Position numbers and translations under genes: made by a program. Shown piece after piece: positions 36,114 to 46,945 of a stretch of 64,000 bases of DNA; the stretch's first letter is position 1; each line of letters starts with the position of its first letter. The stretch comes from Ursus arctos (lineage: Eukaryota > Chordata > Mammalia > Carnivora > Ursidae), in assembly GCF_023065955.2 (NCBI RefSeq), contig NW_026622797.1, forward strand, positions 55,425,689 through 55,489,688, given 5' to 3'. The notes below the pieces were generated by a model. It was not told the DNA's origin and ran no database searches. It saw only the letters and a program-made list of their open reading frames with translations.

Positions 36114-38644
36114 CATTTTTCTTCTGTACCATTTTACCTATTTCCCACACCCCCAACTCCTGCCAATCACTTTTGTACTATCTGTTTCTATGTATTTGAC
36201 TTTTTTGTTGTTGTTTTAGATTCCACATATAAGTAATACCATGTGGTATTTGTCTTTCTCTACCTGGTTTATTTCACTAAGCTTAATGTTTTCCAAGTTC
36301 ATCCATGTAGTGGCAAATGACAGGAGATATATCTATCTATATCTATCTATATCTATCTATATCTATATCTATCTATATCTATATCTATATCTATATCTAT
36401 ATCTATATCTATATCTATATCTATATATGCGTTTCTTGATCCATTCATCTATTGATGAATACTTAGGTTGTTCCCATACCTAGGCTACTGGGAATAATGC
36501 TGTTATAAAGATGGGAGTATATATATCTCTTTGAAATAATGATTTTTTTCTTCGGATATATACCCACAGTGGGATTTCTGGATCATATAGTATTACTATT
36601 TTTAATAATTTGAGGATCTTCATAATGTTTCCCCTGCTCCACATTTTCTTCTAGGAGTGTACCGTGTAGGTCTTATGTTCAACTCTTAATCCATTTGAGT
36701 TTATTTTTGTGTATGGTGTAAGGTAATGGTCCACTTTCATTCTTTTTCATGTGTCTGTCCAGTTTTCCCAACAACATTTATTGAAGAGACCATCCTTTCC
36801 CCATTATATATTCTTAGCTACTTTGTTGGAAATTAATAGACTATATATGCTTGGGTTTATTTCTGGGTTCTCTGTTCCGTTCCATTGATCTATGTGTTTA
36901 CTTTTGTGCCAGTAGCATACTGTTTTGATTACTATAGCTTTGTAATATAGTTTGCAATCGGGAAGTTTGACACATCCAGCTTTGTTCTTCTTATGATTGC
37001 CTTGGCTATTTGGAGTCTTTTGTGATTCCATACAAAATTTTGGATAGTTTTTTCTTTTTTCCTTCCATTTTTTTGAAAAATGTCATAGGGATTTCACAGA
37101 CTTTAGATTGCTTTGGATAGTAGGGATATTTTAACAATGTTAATTCTTCCATCCATGAGCATAGAATATCTTTTCAATTATGTGTGTGCTTATTTCTTTC
37201 ATCAGTGTTTCACAGTTTTCAGTGTGCAGGTCTTTTACCTCCTTTGTTAAAGTTATTCCCAGGTATTTAATTATTTTTAATGAAATTATAAGTGTAATAA
37301 TTTTCTTAATTTTTTTTCTGATAACTTGTAATTAGTGTATAAGAACACCACAGATTTCTGTATGTCATTTTGTATACTGATGTTTTACTGAATTCATTTG
37401 TTATTTCAAATCATTTTTTTAATGCAGTCTTTTAGGTTTTCTATACATAGTATCATGTCATATATATAGTATCACGTCATCTAGAAAGAGTGGGAGTTAC
37501 TTCTTCTATTCTAACTGGGATGACTTTAATTACTTTTTCTTAACCAATAGCTGTCACTAAGACTTCCAATACTGTGTTAAATAAAAGTGAAAAGAGTTGG
37601 CATCCTTGTCTTGTTCCAGATCTAAGAGGAAAAGCTTTCATTGTTTCACCATTGAGTGTGATGTTAGCTGGATGCTTGTCATTTTTGGCCTTTATTACAT
37701 TGAGGTACAATCCCTTTATATCCACTTCATTAACAGTTTTATCATGAAAAATGCTGAATTTTGTCAAATGCTTTCCTGATCTAGGCAGATGTTCGTATGA
37801 TTTTTATCCTGCGTTTTTAAAAATGTGGTATATCACATTGATTTGCAGATGTTGAACCATTCTTGCATTCCTGTTTTTGTACTTTTAGAATTTGGTTTGT
37901 TGCTATGTTGTTGAGGATTTTGGCATCTTCTGTCATCTGGGATATTGGCTTATAATTTTCTTGTAGTGACCTTGTCTGATTTTGGTATCAGGGTAATCTT
38001 GGACTCATAAAATGATTGTTGGAAGTATTGACTCCTGTTCAATTTTTTGGAAAAGTTACATAAAGACTGGTATTCATTCTTCTTTAAATGTTTGGTAAAA
38101 TTTATCAGTGAAACCATATGGTCCTGGACTTTTGTTTGTTGGGAGGTTTTTGATACTAATTCAATCCCCTTACTAATAATTTATCTGTTCAGATTTTCTA
38201 TTTCTGCATGACTCAGTCTTGTTAAGTTGTATATTTTTAGAAATTTATCCATTTCTTCTAGGTTCTCTAACTTGTTGCACATAATTGTTCATAGTAGTCT
38301 CGTATGAACTCTGTATTTCTGTGGTATCAGTTGTAATACTCTTCCTTTATTTATACATTTATTTATTTGAGTCCTCCCTTTTTTCCCTTGGTAAATCTAG
38401 CTAATAGTCTGTTTAAAATGGTTTTAAAAATATTTACTGTCATTAATCTTTTTATTGTTTTGTTAGTCTCTCCACTCTGATCTTTGTCATTCCTTCCTTC
38501 TCCTAACTTTTGCCTTAGTTGTTCTTCTTTTTCTAATTCCTTGAGGTATAAAGTTAGATTGTTTGAGATCTTTTTTTTTTATCAATGTAGGCATTTATTG
38601 CTATAAACTTCTCTCTTAAAACTGCTTTTGCTGCATCCCATAAG
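36114..38644 (-). mobile_element. L1 (L1M class), reverse: 3'UTR and two thirds of ORF2
   Basis: Long reverse ORF2 relic. Reverse frame 37540-37767 carries the reverse-transcriptase segment with FPLRSGTRQGCQLF then LLFNTVLEVLVTAI. Reverse frame 36804-37031 carries [17 protein letters not shown] then IDQWNGTE. The 3'UTR with a hexamer expansion lies at 36240-36430. The right end (tgctgcatcccataag) corresponds to ORF2 just downstream of the endonuclease domain. It has many stops and frameshifts. Confidence 0.92.
36327..36427. repeat. (ATATCT)n minisatellite
   Basis: About 100 bp of ATATCT/ATCT units inside the reverse L1 3'UTR, directly upstream of a gatccattcatctattgatg motif. Confidence 0.97.
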
Positions 38645-38976
38645 GAAACATAGGACTTAAACTACATGTTAGACCAGATTGACCTAACAGACATATATAG
38701 AATATTCTAACAACCAGCAGAACACCCATTCTTCTCAAGCACACATGAAACAACCTCCAGGATTTATCATGTTAGGCCACAAAATGAATTTAATAAATTT
38801 AATAAATTTAAGAAGACTGATATCTTACCAAGCATCTTTTCTGAGCACAATGGTATAAAGCTAGAAATCAATTACAAGAAGAAAAGTGAAAAAAAAAAAA
38901 ACCCAAATATGTGAAGATTAAACAATATGCTTCTGAATAACCAATAGGTCAAAGAAGAAATTAAAAGAGAAATCAA
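38645..38976 (+). mobile_element. L1 ORF2 5' segment, forward (inverted arm)
   Basis: Forward ORF2 endonuclease-region relic: agacatatatagaatattct, cacccattcttctcaagcac, tcatgttaggccacaaaatg, gaagattaaacaatatgctt and aagaagaaattaaaagag. It corresponds to residues just upstream of where the reverse arm at 38644 begins, so the pair reads as one L1 with an inverted 5' segment. A few more L1 bases appear after the SINE (about 39193-39215). Confidence 0.85.
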
Positions 38977-39192
38977 GGGGTGCTTGGGTGGCTCAGTTGG
39001 TTAAGTGACTGACTCTTAGCTTCCATGATCTCAGGTTTGTGAGACCAAGCCCTGAAATGGCCTTCACACTCAGCAGGGAGTCTGCTTCTCTCCGTCCCCC
39101 TTTGCCTCTCCCTCTGCCCCTGCATCTGCTTGAGTGGTCTCTCCCAGTCTCTCTCTCAAAGAGAAATAAATAAATCTTAAAAAAAAAAAAAA
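38977..39192 (+). mobile_element. Can-SINE (SINEC), older copy
   Basis: Head GGGGTGCTTGGGTGGCTCAGT, middle agcagggagtctgcttctc, tail gaaataaataaatcttaaaa followed by an A-run. Imperfect A-rich flanks (agagaaatcaa, aaagaaataaa) may be the duplication. It is inserted near the end of the inverted L1 arm. Confidence 0.92.
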
Positions 39193-39215
39193 GAAATAAA
39201 AAAATCTTGAAACTT

Positions 39216-40420
39216 ACATTTCTCAGTCACTTTTACCATTTTGTATATCTTAGGTATTACAAATGTGAAATAATTGTCTTTTCCTCCCTTCCATCTTTGT
39301 GAAGGCAAGCAAAATGAACTTCCTTCACTTTGAGCTTCAAATCAGAATTCATTTTGTAATAGAAATAACTTTATGAATGACTGTTAGCTCCATAGAATTG
39401 TTAAGTATATTATATCATATCCATAATAATTTTATGGACAACCATTACAACTTTGCAACAATTCATAAAATCCTTTTCTAGTCAAAGTATTTTCCAATTT
39501 GTATTTTTGGGAATACAATAAATAAATATGTAAATACAATTTTGTTGAGTACTTATGAATGCAATAAATTTACTTATTGTATATAGTTCTATTTATAATC
39601 TATACCTTAATGTAAACAAGTATAAGTAATGTCAATAGTTTTAGTTCTACTAAATTGTCAATAATTTTGGTCATATAAGAAATGAAGGGTAAAAACCTTG
39701 AAATTTGCTGATAAGTAGGATTTCCACCTTAAATATATAAGTAGATAATAATTACGTGCTTTCCTTCAGCTTAGTAATTATCATTATTTGGTAATAGCAT
39801 CATAAAATCTCTGCCTTTACTGAAGTTCAGTTTCATTATGCAAAGTAAGCACAGTACATACACTTCTCAGAATTGTGAGTATATATAGTGTGCACTTCTG
39901 ATTTTATGGTGACTGTAGATAGCATAGCCAACATACATCTTTTATCAAAAATAGCTACTATCTTCCAGAGAGCTGAAGACTAAGTACTGAGAAGACTATA
40001 TGTATCATTGGTGCCCCCAAAGTGAATGACAAATGGACTTAGCTGTATTTGTTAAGAATGTTATTTTGCTACTAAATATTTTACACTTTAACTGTTCTCC
40101 CAAATGACCGGAAAAAACATAGTTACCTTTTTAAAATTCCGTCTTAATTTTTTGTTGTTGTTATATAGAAATGGATGACACTAGTGATAAGTTAAAAAGA
40201 AAGAGCTCCTGTTTCCAAGGTAACCAATCTAAATTAATAGCAGGCCTACAGAACTTCATGTTCAGAATATAATGTAAAAGGTTCAATCTGTAGTTCAGAA
40301 ATGAAAGCCAAAATTATTATATTTTTGGATTGGTTTGGAAACATTTTTAAATTTCAAAGTTTCAGCTGAGAATTTTAATTTAGATTAGGCAGTAATATTT
40401 CTTTTCCAAAGGAAAAACAT
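39216..40420. other. No recognised feature
   Basis: AT-rich sequence without gene or repeat signature. Confidence 0.45.
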
Positions 40421-40423
40421 TTT

Positions 40424-40640
40424 CTTTCTTTTTTTCTTTTTAGAGAGAGAGAGAGAGAGAGAGTGCATGCATATGCATGAGTGGGGTGGGTAGGGGCACA
40501 GGAAGAAGAAGAGAGAGAGAATCTTAAGCAGGGTTCATGCCCAGCACAGAGCCCTATGAGGGGTGCAATCTCACAACCTTGAGATCATAACCTGAGCTGA
40601 AATCAAGAGATGCGTAACATCCTGAGCCTCCCATGTTCCC
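40424..40640 (-). mobile_element. Older Can-SINE, reverse
   Basis: T/C-rich tail side, (GA)n at 40443-40462, then gaatcttaagcagggttcatgcc, cagcacagagccctatgagg, cttgagatcataacctgagc, aaatcaagagatgcg and cctgagcctccca. This is the older SINEC form with an aatcttaagcagg body and a degraded head. Confidence 0.88.
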
Positions 40641-40741
40641 TGAATTGAAACATTTTATATTATATAAATTATACTTAATTTATTGACTAAAATCAGTCAA
40701 CTAAAACTTACATAGAAAAAGCTTCTTAATAGGAAAACCAT

Positions 40742-40929
40742 GGGGACACCAGGTGGCTCAGTCGGTGTCTGCGTTCAGCTCAGGTCATGATCTCAGGGTT
40801 CTGGGATCGAGCCCCACATTGGTCTCCCTGCTCGGTGGGGAGTCTGCTTCTCCCTCTCCTTCTGCTGCTCCCCCTGCTTGTCTTCTCTCTCTCTCTCTCT
40901 GTCAAATAAATAAATAAAATCTTTAAAAA
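40742..40929 (+). mobile_element. Can-SINE (SINEC) with head deletion
   Basis: Head ggggacaccaggtggctcag then gtcggtgtctgcg, which lacks the usual ttaagc segment between gtcgg and gtctgc. Tail gtcaaataaataaataaaatc. Flanked by a 14-bp duplication with two mismatches (aataggaaaaccat / aataggaaattcat). Confidence 0.93.
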
Positions 40930-40943
40930 AATAGGAAATTCAT

Positions 40944-42084
40944 GTATTGCACAAAATATATGTTCATGTCTATATATTGATATATTTTTCAGATTAAACA
41001 CACTTCTGAAATTTTGCTTGTAGAGTGATTCTTTTCTAAATTACAAAAATAAATTAGGAAATATATTTAAGTAAGACCAGTAAACCAGTATAATTCTAGA
41101 TGAAAAATATTGAAATACAGAACTCTAATTTTAATTTTTCACTTGTATATTTGATTTTATCTGTATATTAGCAAAATTATAACTTTGTTCTCTAATTTTC
41201 CTTTTTACAAAAATGTATTTAATACTTCAGCATATGTTCAAAAAATATTTACCTTGAAGTAGATTTCATCTATTGGGAATGTGACAACTACAAAAAATTT
41301 CAATTTTGGTATAATATGAACAATTATTGAATAAAAATAAATAAGTCAATACAAATAGACTTCTGAAAAAAAGATGTCTTGGTTTTAAAAAATCACCTGT
41401 CTATATTAGAGATACTACTGTATCATTTATCATGCATAAATTCATCTAAAATAAAAATAGTATTAACTTCTACTGTATAGACAGTTATGGGAGACTACAG
41501 AAAAGAAAGTTTGATTTTCCACCTCAAGGATTAAGATAAGGAAGCTTAGGTGACTCCTGACTGATACTTGGTGAAAAATATGATATTATAGAACTTATAT
41601 TTATCTATTTTAATATAGGAAATAGATGAGATTGGCAAATAAATCTATTGCCTTCTATTCTTATGCAAATAAAAATAAGATCCTTTATAGTGCATACATT
41701 ATATATACCTCTATGGGGAAAGTAACATGATGTTTTGCCATGTTTTAATGAGAAATCTCTTTTGATTTAAAAAATATGAGTTTACTTTCACTTTCTGTTT
41801 CTCTTAAAATTAAAAGAAGTAACTACTGAAAATGCCTCAGTGAGATAATGAAGATGTGATGGGATTTCACCACAGATCACCAATTTTTTTTTTTCCACAG
41901 AAGCTAATGCAGTTGCAAAACTTATGTTCTCTAAAGTCATAAAGCTTGGCAGTAGTTGTTGGTCAAGTCCCCTGTTTACTATCCTTCTTCCCCAGGAGAG
42001 CAAGTTAGTCTAGTCATGCAATCTCAGTAGGCCTGGGCTTCCATGGTGATAATTAATCATAATACATACATGGAAGTTTGTGTC
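40944..42084. other. No recognised feature
   Basis: AT-rich sequence without gene or repeat signature. Confidence 0.45.
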
Positions 42085-42245
42085 TAGTACTAAGACCTTT
42101 ACAAATATTAACTTGTTTATTCTTCCAACATTCCTAAGTGTAAGTTCTTATTATTTTCAGAGATGTCAAGAGACCTGCCTCAGGACACCTGGTTAGTAAG
42201 TGGTGGATCCAGACTTCAACCAGGCTGATAGGCTCCTGCCATCTA
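42085..42245 (+). repeat. MIR SINE fragment
   Basis: Core-SINE order preserved: tagtactaagacctttacaaat, ttattcttccaacattcct, gatgtcaagagacctgcctc, aggacacctggttagtaagt, ggatccagacttcaaccag. Ancient mammal-wide element. Confidence 0.8.
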
Positions 42246-42767
42246 CACTATAAAGGAAAGAAGTGCATGTAATAAGTGAATATGATTTGGCATTAACTTG
42301 ATAAAGAATAATGGAATAGTAGGGTATTTTTGAGAAAACTCTGCTCTTATTATTGTATATATTTAATCTCATGGCTTTATTTATTTTAAGTTTTTATTTA
42401 AATAGACATTTACCCAAAGAAGACATGCAGGTGACTAATCTCATGGCTTTAAAAATATAATCAAGTAGGCATTGTCCAAAGCAGAAGTCATTACTGATTT
42501 AGATAAAGTTCTAAAACGTATCTCCATTTGTTTTGACCACTCTCATTTTTTACAATATGTCTCGATATTCCATTATTGGGCTTACTTTCTCACACTCTAT
42601 GCTGTCCATTCCTGCTATGTGGGGTCTCTTGTAGGTTAAACATGGTTAAGGAAGTTTTTGTTTTTGTAGTATTAGTGTTGACACTTTTTTCTTTAAGGAG
42701 AACTGCCTTCAAGAAACAGTCTACTAGTTTATAAGCACCCAGAGGAAAAGTGCTATCATCTGGTTTA
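42246..42767. other. No recognised feature
   Basis: No gene or repeat identified between the MIR and the next old repeat. Confidence 0.4.
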
Positions 42768-42880
42768 GAACATTTTTTCCAGCATATAGTATGGTGCTTA
42801 GTACATAATAGGCCCTCAATAAATAATGTAAAATGAATCTATAAATTAAATAAATGTATGAATCAATTAATTAATTAAAT
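42768..42880 (+). repeat. L2/MIR-type 3' end
   Basis: ccagcatatagtatggtgctt, acataataggccctcaataaat, then a degenerate aatg/aatt tail, typical of the L2 or MIR-family 3' terminus. Confidence 0.6.
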
Positions 42881-43406
42881 GATTTGCTCAGTGGAGAGTC
42901 AATGTTTAATCACAGTTTATTAGTTAGCTGATATCAATAAGCTGATTATTGGTCATCTTAAAAATCAGTCAGCTATTTCCTTAAAAAATATTTATTTCAA
43001 TCACAGCCATCTGTTACTTTTCTGCTATTTCATATATCATGAATAACTTCACTACAATTTACACCCAATGGCTTGATAAAATAAAAACTAGAAAAACTGA
43101 GAACAAGGTTCAAGTCTATATGTTATTTTGTGCAGTCTTCTGTAAAAGAAACAGAATTATTGAGATATGCTTGAGTATAATAAACTGTGAATATTTAAAG
43201 TATATAATTTGATAAGTATTCACGGACACATACCTCATGAAATGAAACCTAAAATCAGGATTATGCAAGATTTTTGTGACAATTTATGAAAATGTTAATT
43301 GTACCTATCTCAATTTGATATCCCATTGGACAACATGGTTAAATACTCTACATTTCAGCAGTATACATTTAACCTACATTAAAGTCATTTCCTATTTGTG
43401 ACAAAC

Positions 43407-43408
43407 CG

Positions 43409-43435
<27 letters not shown>
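43407..43435. repeat. (GT)n microsatellite
   Basis: About 14 GT units after caaaccg. Confidence 0.95.
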
Positions 43436-43440
<5 letters not shown>

Positions 43441-44005
43441 AACATTAAAATATGGGTAAGGCTAAATAGTATATACACGTGTACCACACTTCAGAAGTTT
43501 GGTCCAGTGTAATTTCTTCCTTTAGAAAGTTTTTTCTTTTTAAATTTCATCTAATAATATTACATTGGTTTGTGATCTATATTTTGATGTCAGTTTCAGA
43601 AGGAACTTGTCCATCCCCGTTATAAGCCAATTATGACAAAACACTTTTTTAAAAAATTTAATATTTTTTTATTCAAAAGTAAAGCATTCCACAAAACTTC
43701 CTTCAAAAAATAAGTGTATGCCATCACATTCTGGCAATTTCTTTATATTAAATCATCAATTATGTGCAAAAAATTCTTCCATTTCATAATAAAAACAAAA
43801 AAATTATCATAGAACTTGACTAATTACTATGTAACTGAAATAATTTTATTAGGGAAATTTTTCTCAATTTGTATATTTACAAAGATACAGCAGGGAATCT
43901 AATATATGTATTTATCTATTACTCCCACCATAAACTCTAATGCATTAGGTATATCCTGAGGGATGAATAAATTTAATATGATTAAATTCTAATGGGCAAA
44001 ACTCA

Positions 44006-44008
44006 ATA

Positions 44009-44039
<31 letters not shown>

Positions 44040-44043
44040 TTTT
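44006..44043. repeat. (AT)n followed by T-run
   Basis: About 13 AT units ending in a run of 12 or more T. Possibly the tail side of an unrecognised reverse retroelement. Confidence 0.9.
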
Positions 44044-45222
44044 AAGCTGAAGCTGACACCCCACAGAAAATTTCCAAATACATTCAATGTAGATATAATA
44101 TGAAAAAATTCTACTTATGTATCTGTGTGCTGGCTTAAACTGTTTTTCACCTCCCTTCTTTGCTGGTCTTCCTATTGTTATTGCCAATACATAAAAATAA
44201 ACAGGAGTTTCGGTTCTTGACAGCCCTTCTGTCTGTTTCTTATTCTCAGCATATCATCCTAATCCTTTCTTTGTAATTTTATTATCATTTTCTGAAGCCA
44301 ATTGTGATAGGAAACATAGCATTTTGGATTCAGGTGGGGAAAAGATTAAGGAATACAGAGAAAGCTTTCATGTGGATAATCTGAGAGAGTGGGAGTATGG
44401 AGAAAGGAAACAAAGATAGAGCATCTAAATGTGACTGTGACAGTCATATTTTAAGTTATTCTGATTACTACAGTGTATTTAAACCAAAGCAAAGATTTGT
44501 ATTTGTTCAATTTTACATTTATTGTAAATAGCTTTGAGGAAGTTTGTTTATCCAAGCCAGTGTCTAAAAGTTTTCTTTTATTTAAGTATATCAGGGAAAT
44601 GAAGAAGAATTAAATTTGAGAAAGAAATTACATAAGCCTATCAGGAATTCATATTTGAGCATAAATTGAGTATGAATTAAATAAGAGCTTTATTTTTAAT
44701 ATGGAAAGAACTCTAGAGGGTTTCTCTAGGTTCTGTGATGTCAAGCAAACTAAACCAATTAGATAAAAACGTTTTTTTAAATTACTACTTTTAAAGCTTT
44801 GTGCGTACACAGATTTTATTCTTATTGCATGAACATGCCCTGCATTCATAGTTACCTAGAGTAAGATGAAATAGGAAATAAATAAATAAATGTGAATATC
44901 CACAAAGAGGTTAAATGAATGTGAGTCATTAATACAAAGAAGTGAAGTGGTTGCTCTCTTCCTTAGAATGATATTATGATAACAAACTGTAGCAATGATA
45001 ATGGCAATAAGAATACAAATTAATATTTATGAATCATTATGTGCCAGAAATTGTTCTATTTCATGTGCATTAACTGTTTATCTTTCTAGTTTTATTGAGA
45101 CATAATTGACATATAACATTCTATCAGTTTAAGGTATACAACATAATGATTTTATATATACATATATTGTAAAATAATTACCACAATAAGTTTAGTTAAC
45201 ATCCATTACCTCACAGTTATAA

Positions 45223-45258
45223 ATATTGTGTGTGTGTGTATGTGTGTGTGTGTGTGTG
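45223..45258. repeat. (GT)n microsatellite
   Basis: Interrupted GT run (one TATG interruption) inside the reverse L1 3'UTR. Confidence 0.93.
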
Positions 45259-45953
45259 ATGAAAGCTTTTAAGATCTACGCTCTTAGCAACTTTCAAATA
45301 TAAAATACAGGGCTGTTAACTATAATCAAAATGCTGTATGTTATATCCCCTGAAATTATTTATCTAATAATTGGAAGTTTAGACTTTTGACCACCTTTAC
45401 CTACTACCTCCACTCCACATCTACCACTTTTGACAATCACTGATCTGTTATCTATTTCCATGAGTTGTTTATTTAGAATTTACATATAAGTGAGATTATA
45501 CAGTATTTGTCTTTCTTTGACTTTTTTCATTTAGCATAATGCCCTCAAGGTACATCTATATTGTCCCAAATAGCAGGATTTCCTCCTCCTGTTTTATACA
45601 ATATCCCATTATACATTTGTTTTTACTTTTTTCATTCAATGAACACTTAGGTTGTTTCCATGTCTTGCCTATTGTAAATTGCCTACTGAAATAAACATGA
45701 GGGTGAGGATATCTCCTTGACATAGTGATTTTGTTTTCTTTGCATGTATACCCAGAAATTGAACTGCTGGATAATATGGTAGATGTATTGTTAATTTTTT
45801 GAGGAGCTTCCATACTTATTTCCATTGTGGCTACACCAATTTACATTGCCACCAACAATGCACAAGGGTATCCTTTTCTCCACATCCTTGCCCATACTTG
45901 TTATTTCTGGTCTTTTGATAGCAGCCATTCTAAAAGGTGTGAGGTGATATCTT

Positions 45954-46168
45954 TTTTTTTTTTTTTGTAAGATTTATTTATTTTTGAGAGAGAGACAGAG
46001 ACAGAGAGAAAATGAGTGGGAGGGGCAGAGGGAAAGGGAGAGAATCTCAAGCAGACTTCTTGCTGAGTGTGAAGCCCAACATGGGGCTCAATCTCATGAC
46101 CCTGAGATCACGATCTGAGCTGAAATCAAGAGTGGGACGCTTAACTGACTGCGCCACCCAGGTGCCCT
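45954..46168 (-). mobile_element. Can-SINE, older form, nested in L1
   Basis: T-run, taagatttatttatttttgag, gagagaatctcaagcagact, catggggctcaatctcatgac, ctgagatcacgatctgag, and head complement gcgccacccaggtgccct. A 15-bp duplication with two mismatches flanks it (gtgaggtgatatctt at 45939-45953, gtgttgtgatatctt at 46169-46183). Confidence 0.95.
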
Positions 46169-46945
46169 GTGTTGTGATATCTTAATGTGGTTTTGATTTG
46201 CATTTCCCTGATGATTAGTGATGTTAAGCCCCTTTCAAGTACCTGTTGTTCATTTGTATGTCTTCTTTGGGAAAATGTCTATTTAGTTCCTCTGTCCATT
46301 TTTTTTATCAAGTTGTTTGTGTTTTTGTTATCAAATTGGAGGAGTTGTAGATTTTTCATATTAACGCCTACCAGATATATGATTTGTAAATGTATTCTCC
46401 CATTCTGTAGGTTGCCATTTCATTTTCTTGATGGTTTCCTTTGCTGTACAAAGAATTTTTGTTTGATGTAGTCCTTCTTGTTCATTTTTGATGTTGTTGC
46501 CTTTGCTTTTGGTGTTAAATCCAAAAAAATCACTGTCAAGACCAATGTCAAACTCACCCCCTATATTTTCTTCTAGGAGTTTAATGGTTTTGGATCTTAC
46601 ATTCAATTGTTCAACCCATTTTGAATTGTTTTTTGCATATGGTATAAAATAGGGATCTAGTATCATTCTTTCGGATGTAGTTGCGTCATTTTTCCAACAC
46701 AATTTATTGAAGAGATTCTCCTTTCCCCATTATATATTCTTGGCTGCTTTGGGGGATACAAGTCTTTCTTTTTAATTTTCACAATAATTAAAAAGTATTA
46801 TAATTTTCACCATCACTTTAAAGAAAAGGAAACACGGGCATAGAAATATTGACTAACTTGCTTAAGATCTTAACAACATCTAGGATATAGTAGAACAAGG
46901 CTTTAAGCCCATGAAGTTCAGTGCGAGTTTGTCTTACCACTATTA

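Larger units (their letters stand above)
42881..45004. other. No recognised gene; microsatellites only
   Basis: AT-rich. It contains (GT)n at 43407-43435 and (AT)n plus a T-run at 44006-44043. No repeat family recognised. Confidence 0.45.
45083..46756 (-). mobile_element. Old L1 (L1M class), reverse, split by a SINEC
   Basis: Reverse 3'UTR (ttttattgagacataattgac at about 45092, agtttagttaacatccatta) then ORF2 C-terminal region. Reverse frames 45556-45825 (KTWKQPKCSLNEK) and 46361-46702 (KTIKLLEENIGG, ILCTAKETIKKM, WENTFTNHISGRR) are recognisable ORF2 C-terminal motifs. Frameshifts and stops abound. Interrupted at 45954-46168. Confidence 0.9.
45005..46945 (+). repeat. MIR split by a later L1
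   Basis: The left half (45005-45082: aatatttatgaatcattatgtgcca, attgttctatttcatgtgc) and the right half (46757-46945: ttttcacaataat, gaaaaggaaacacgggcata, gactaacttgcttaagatct) are consecutive parts of one forward MIR. The 1.7-kb L1 between them is therefore a later insertion. Confidence 0.75.
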
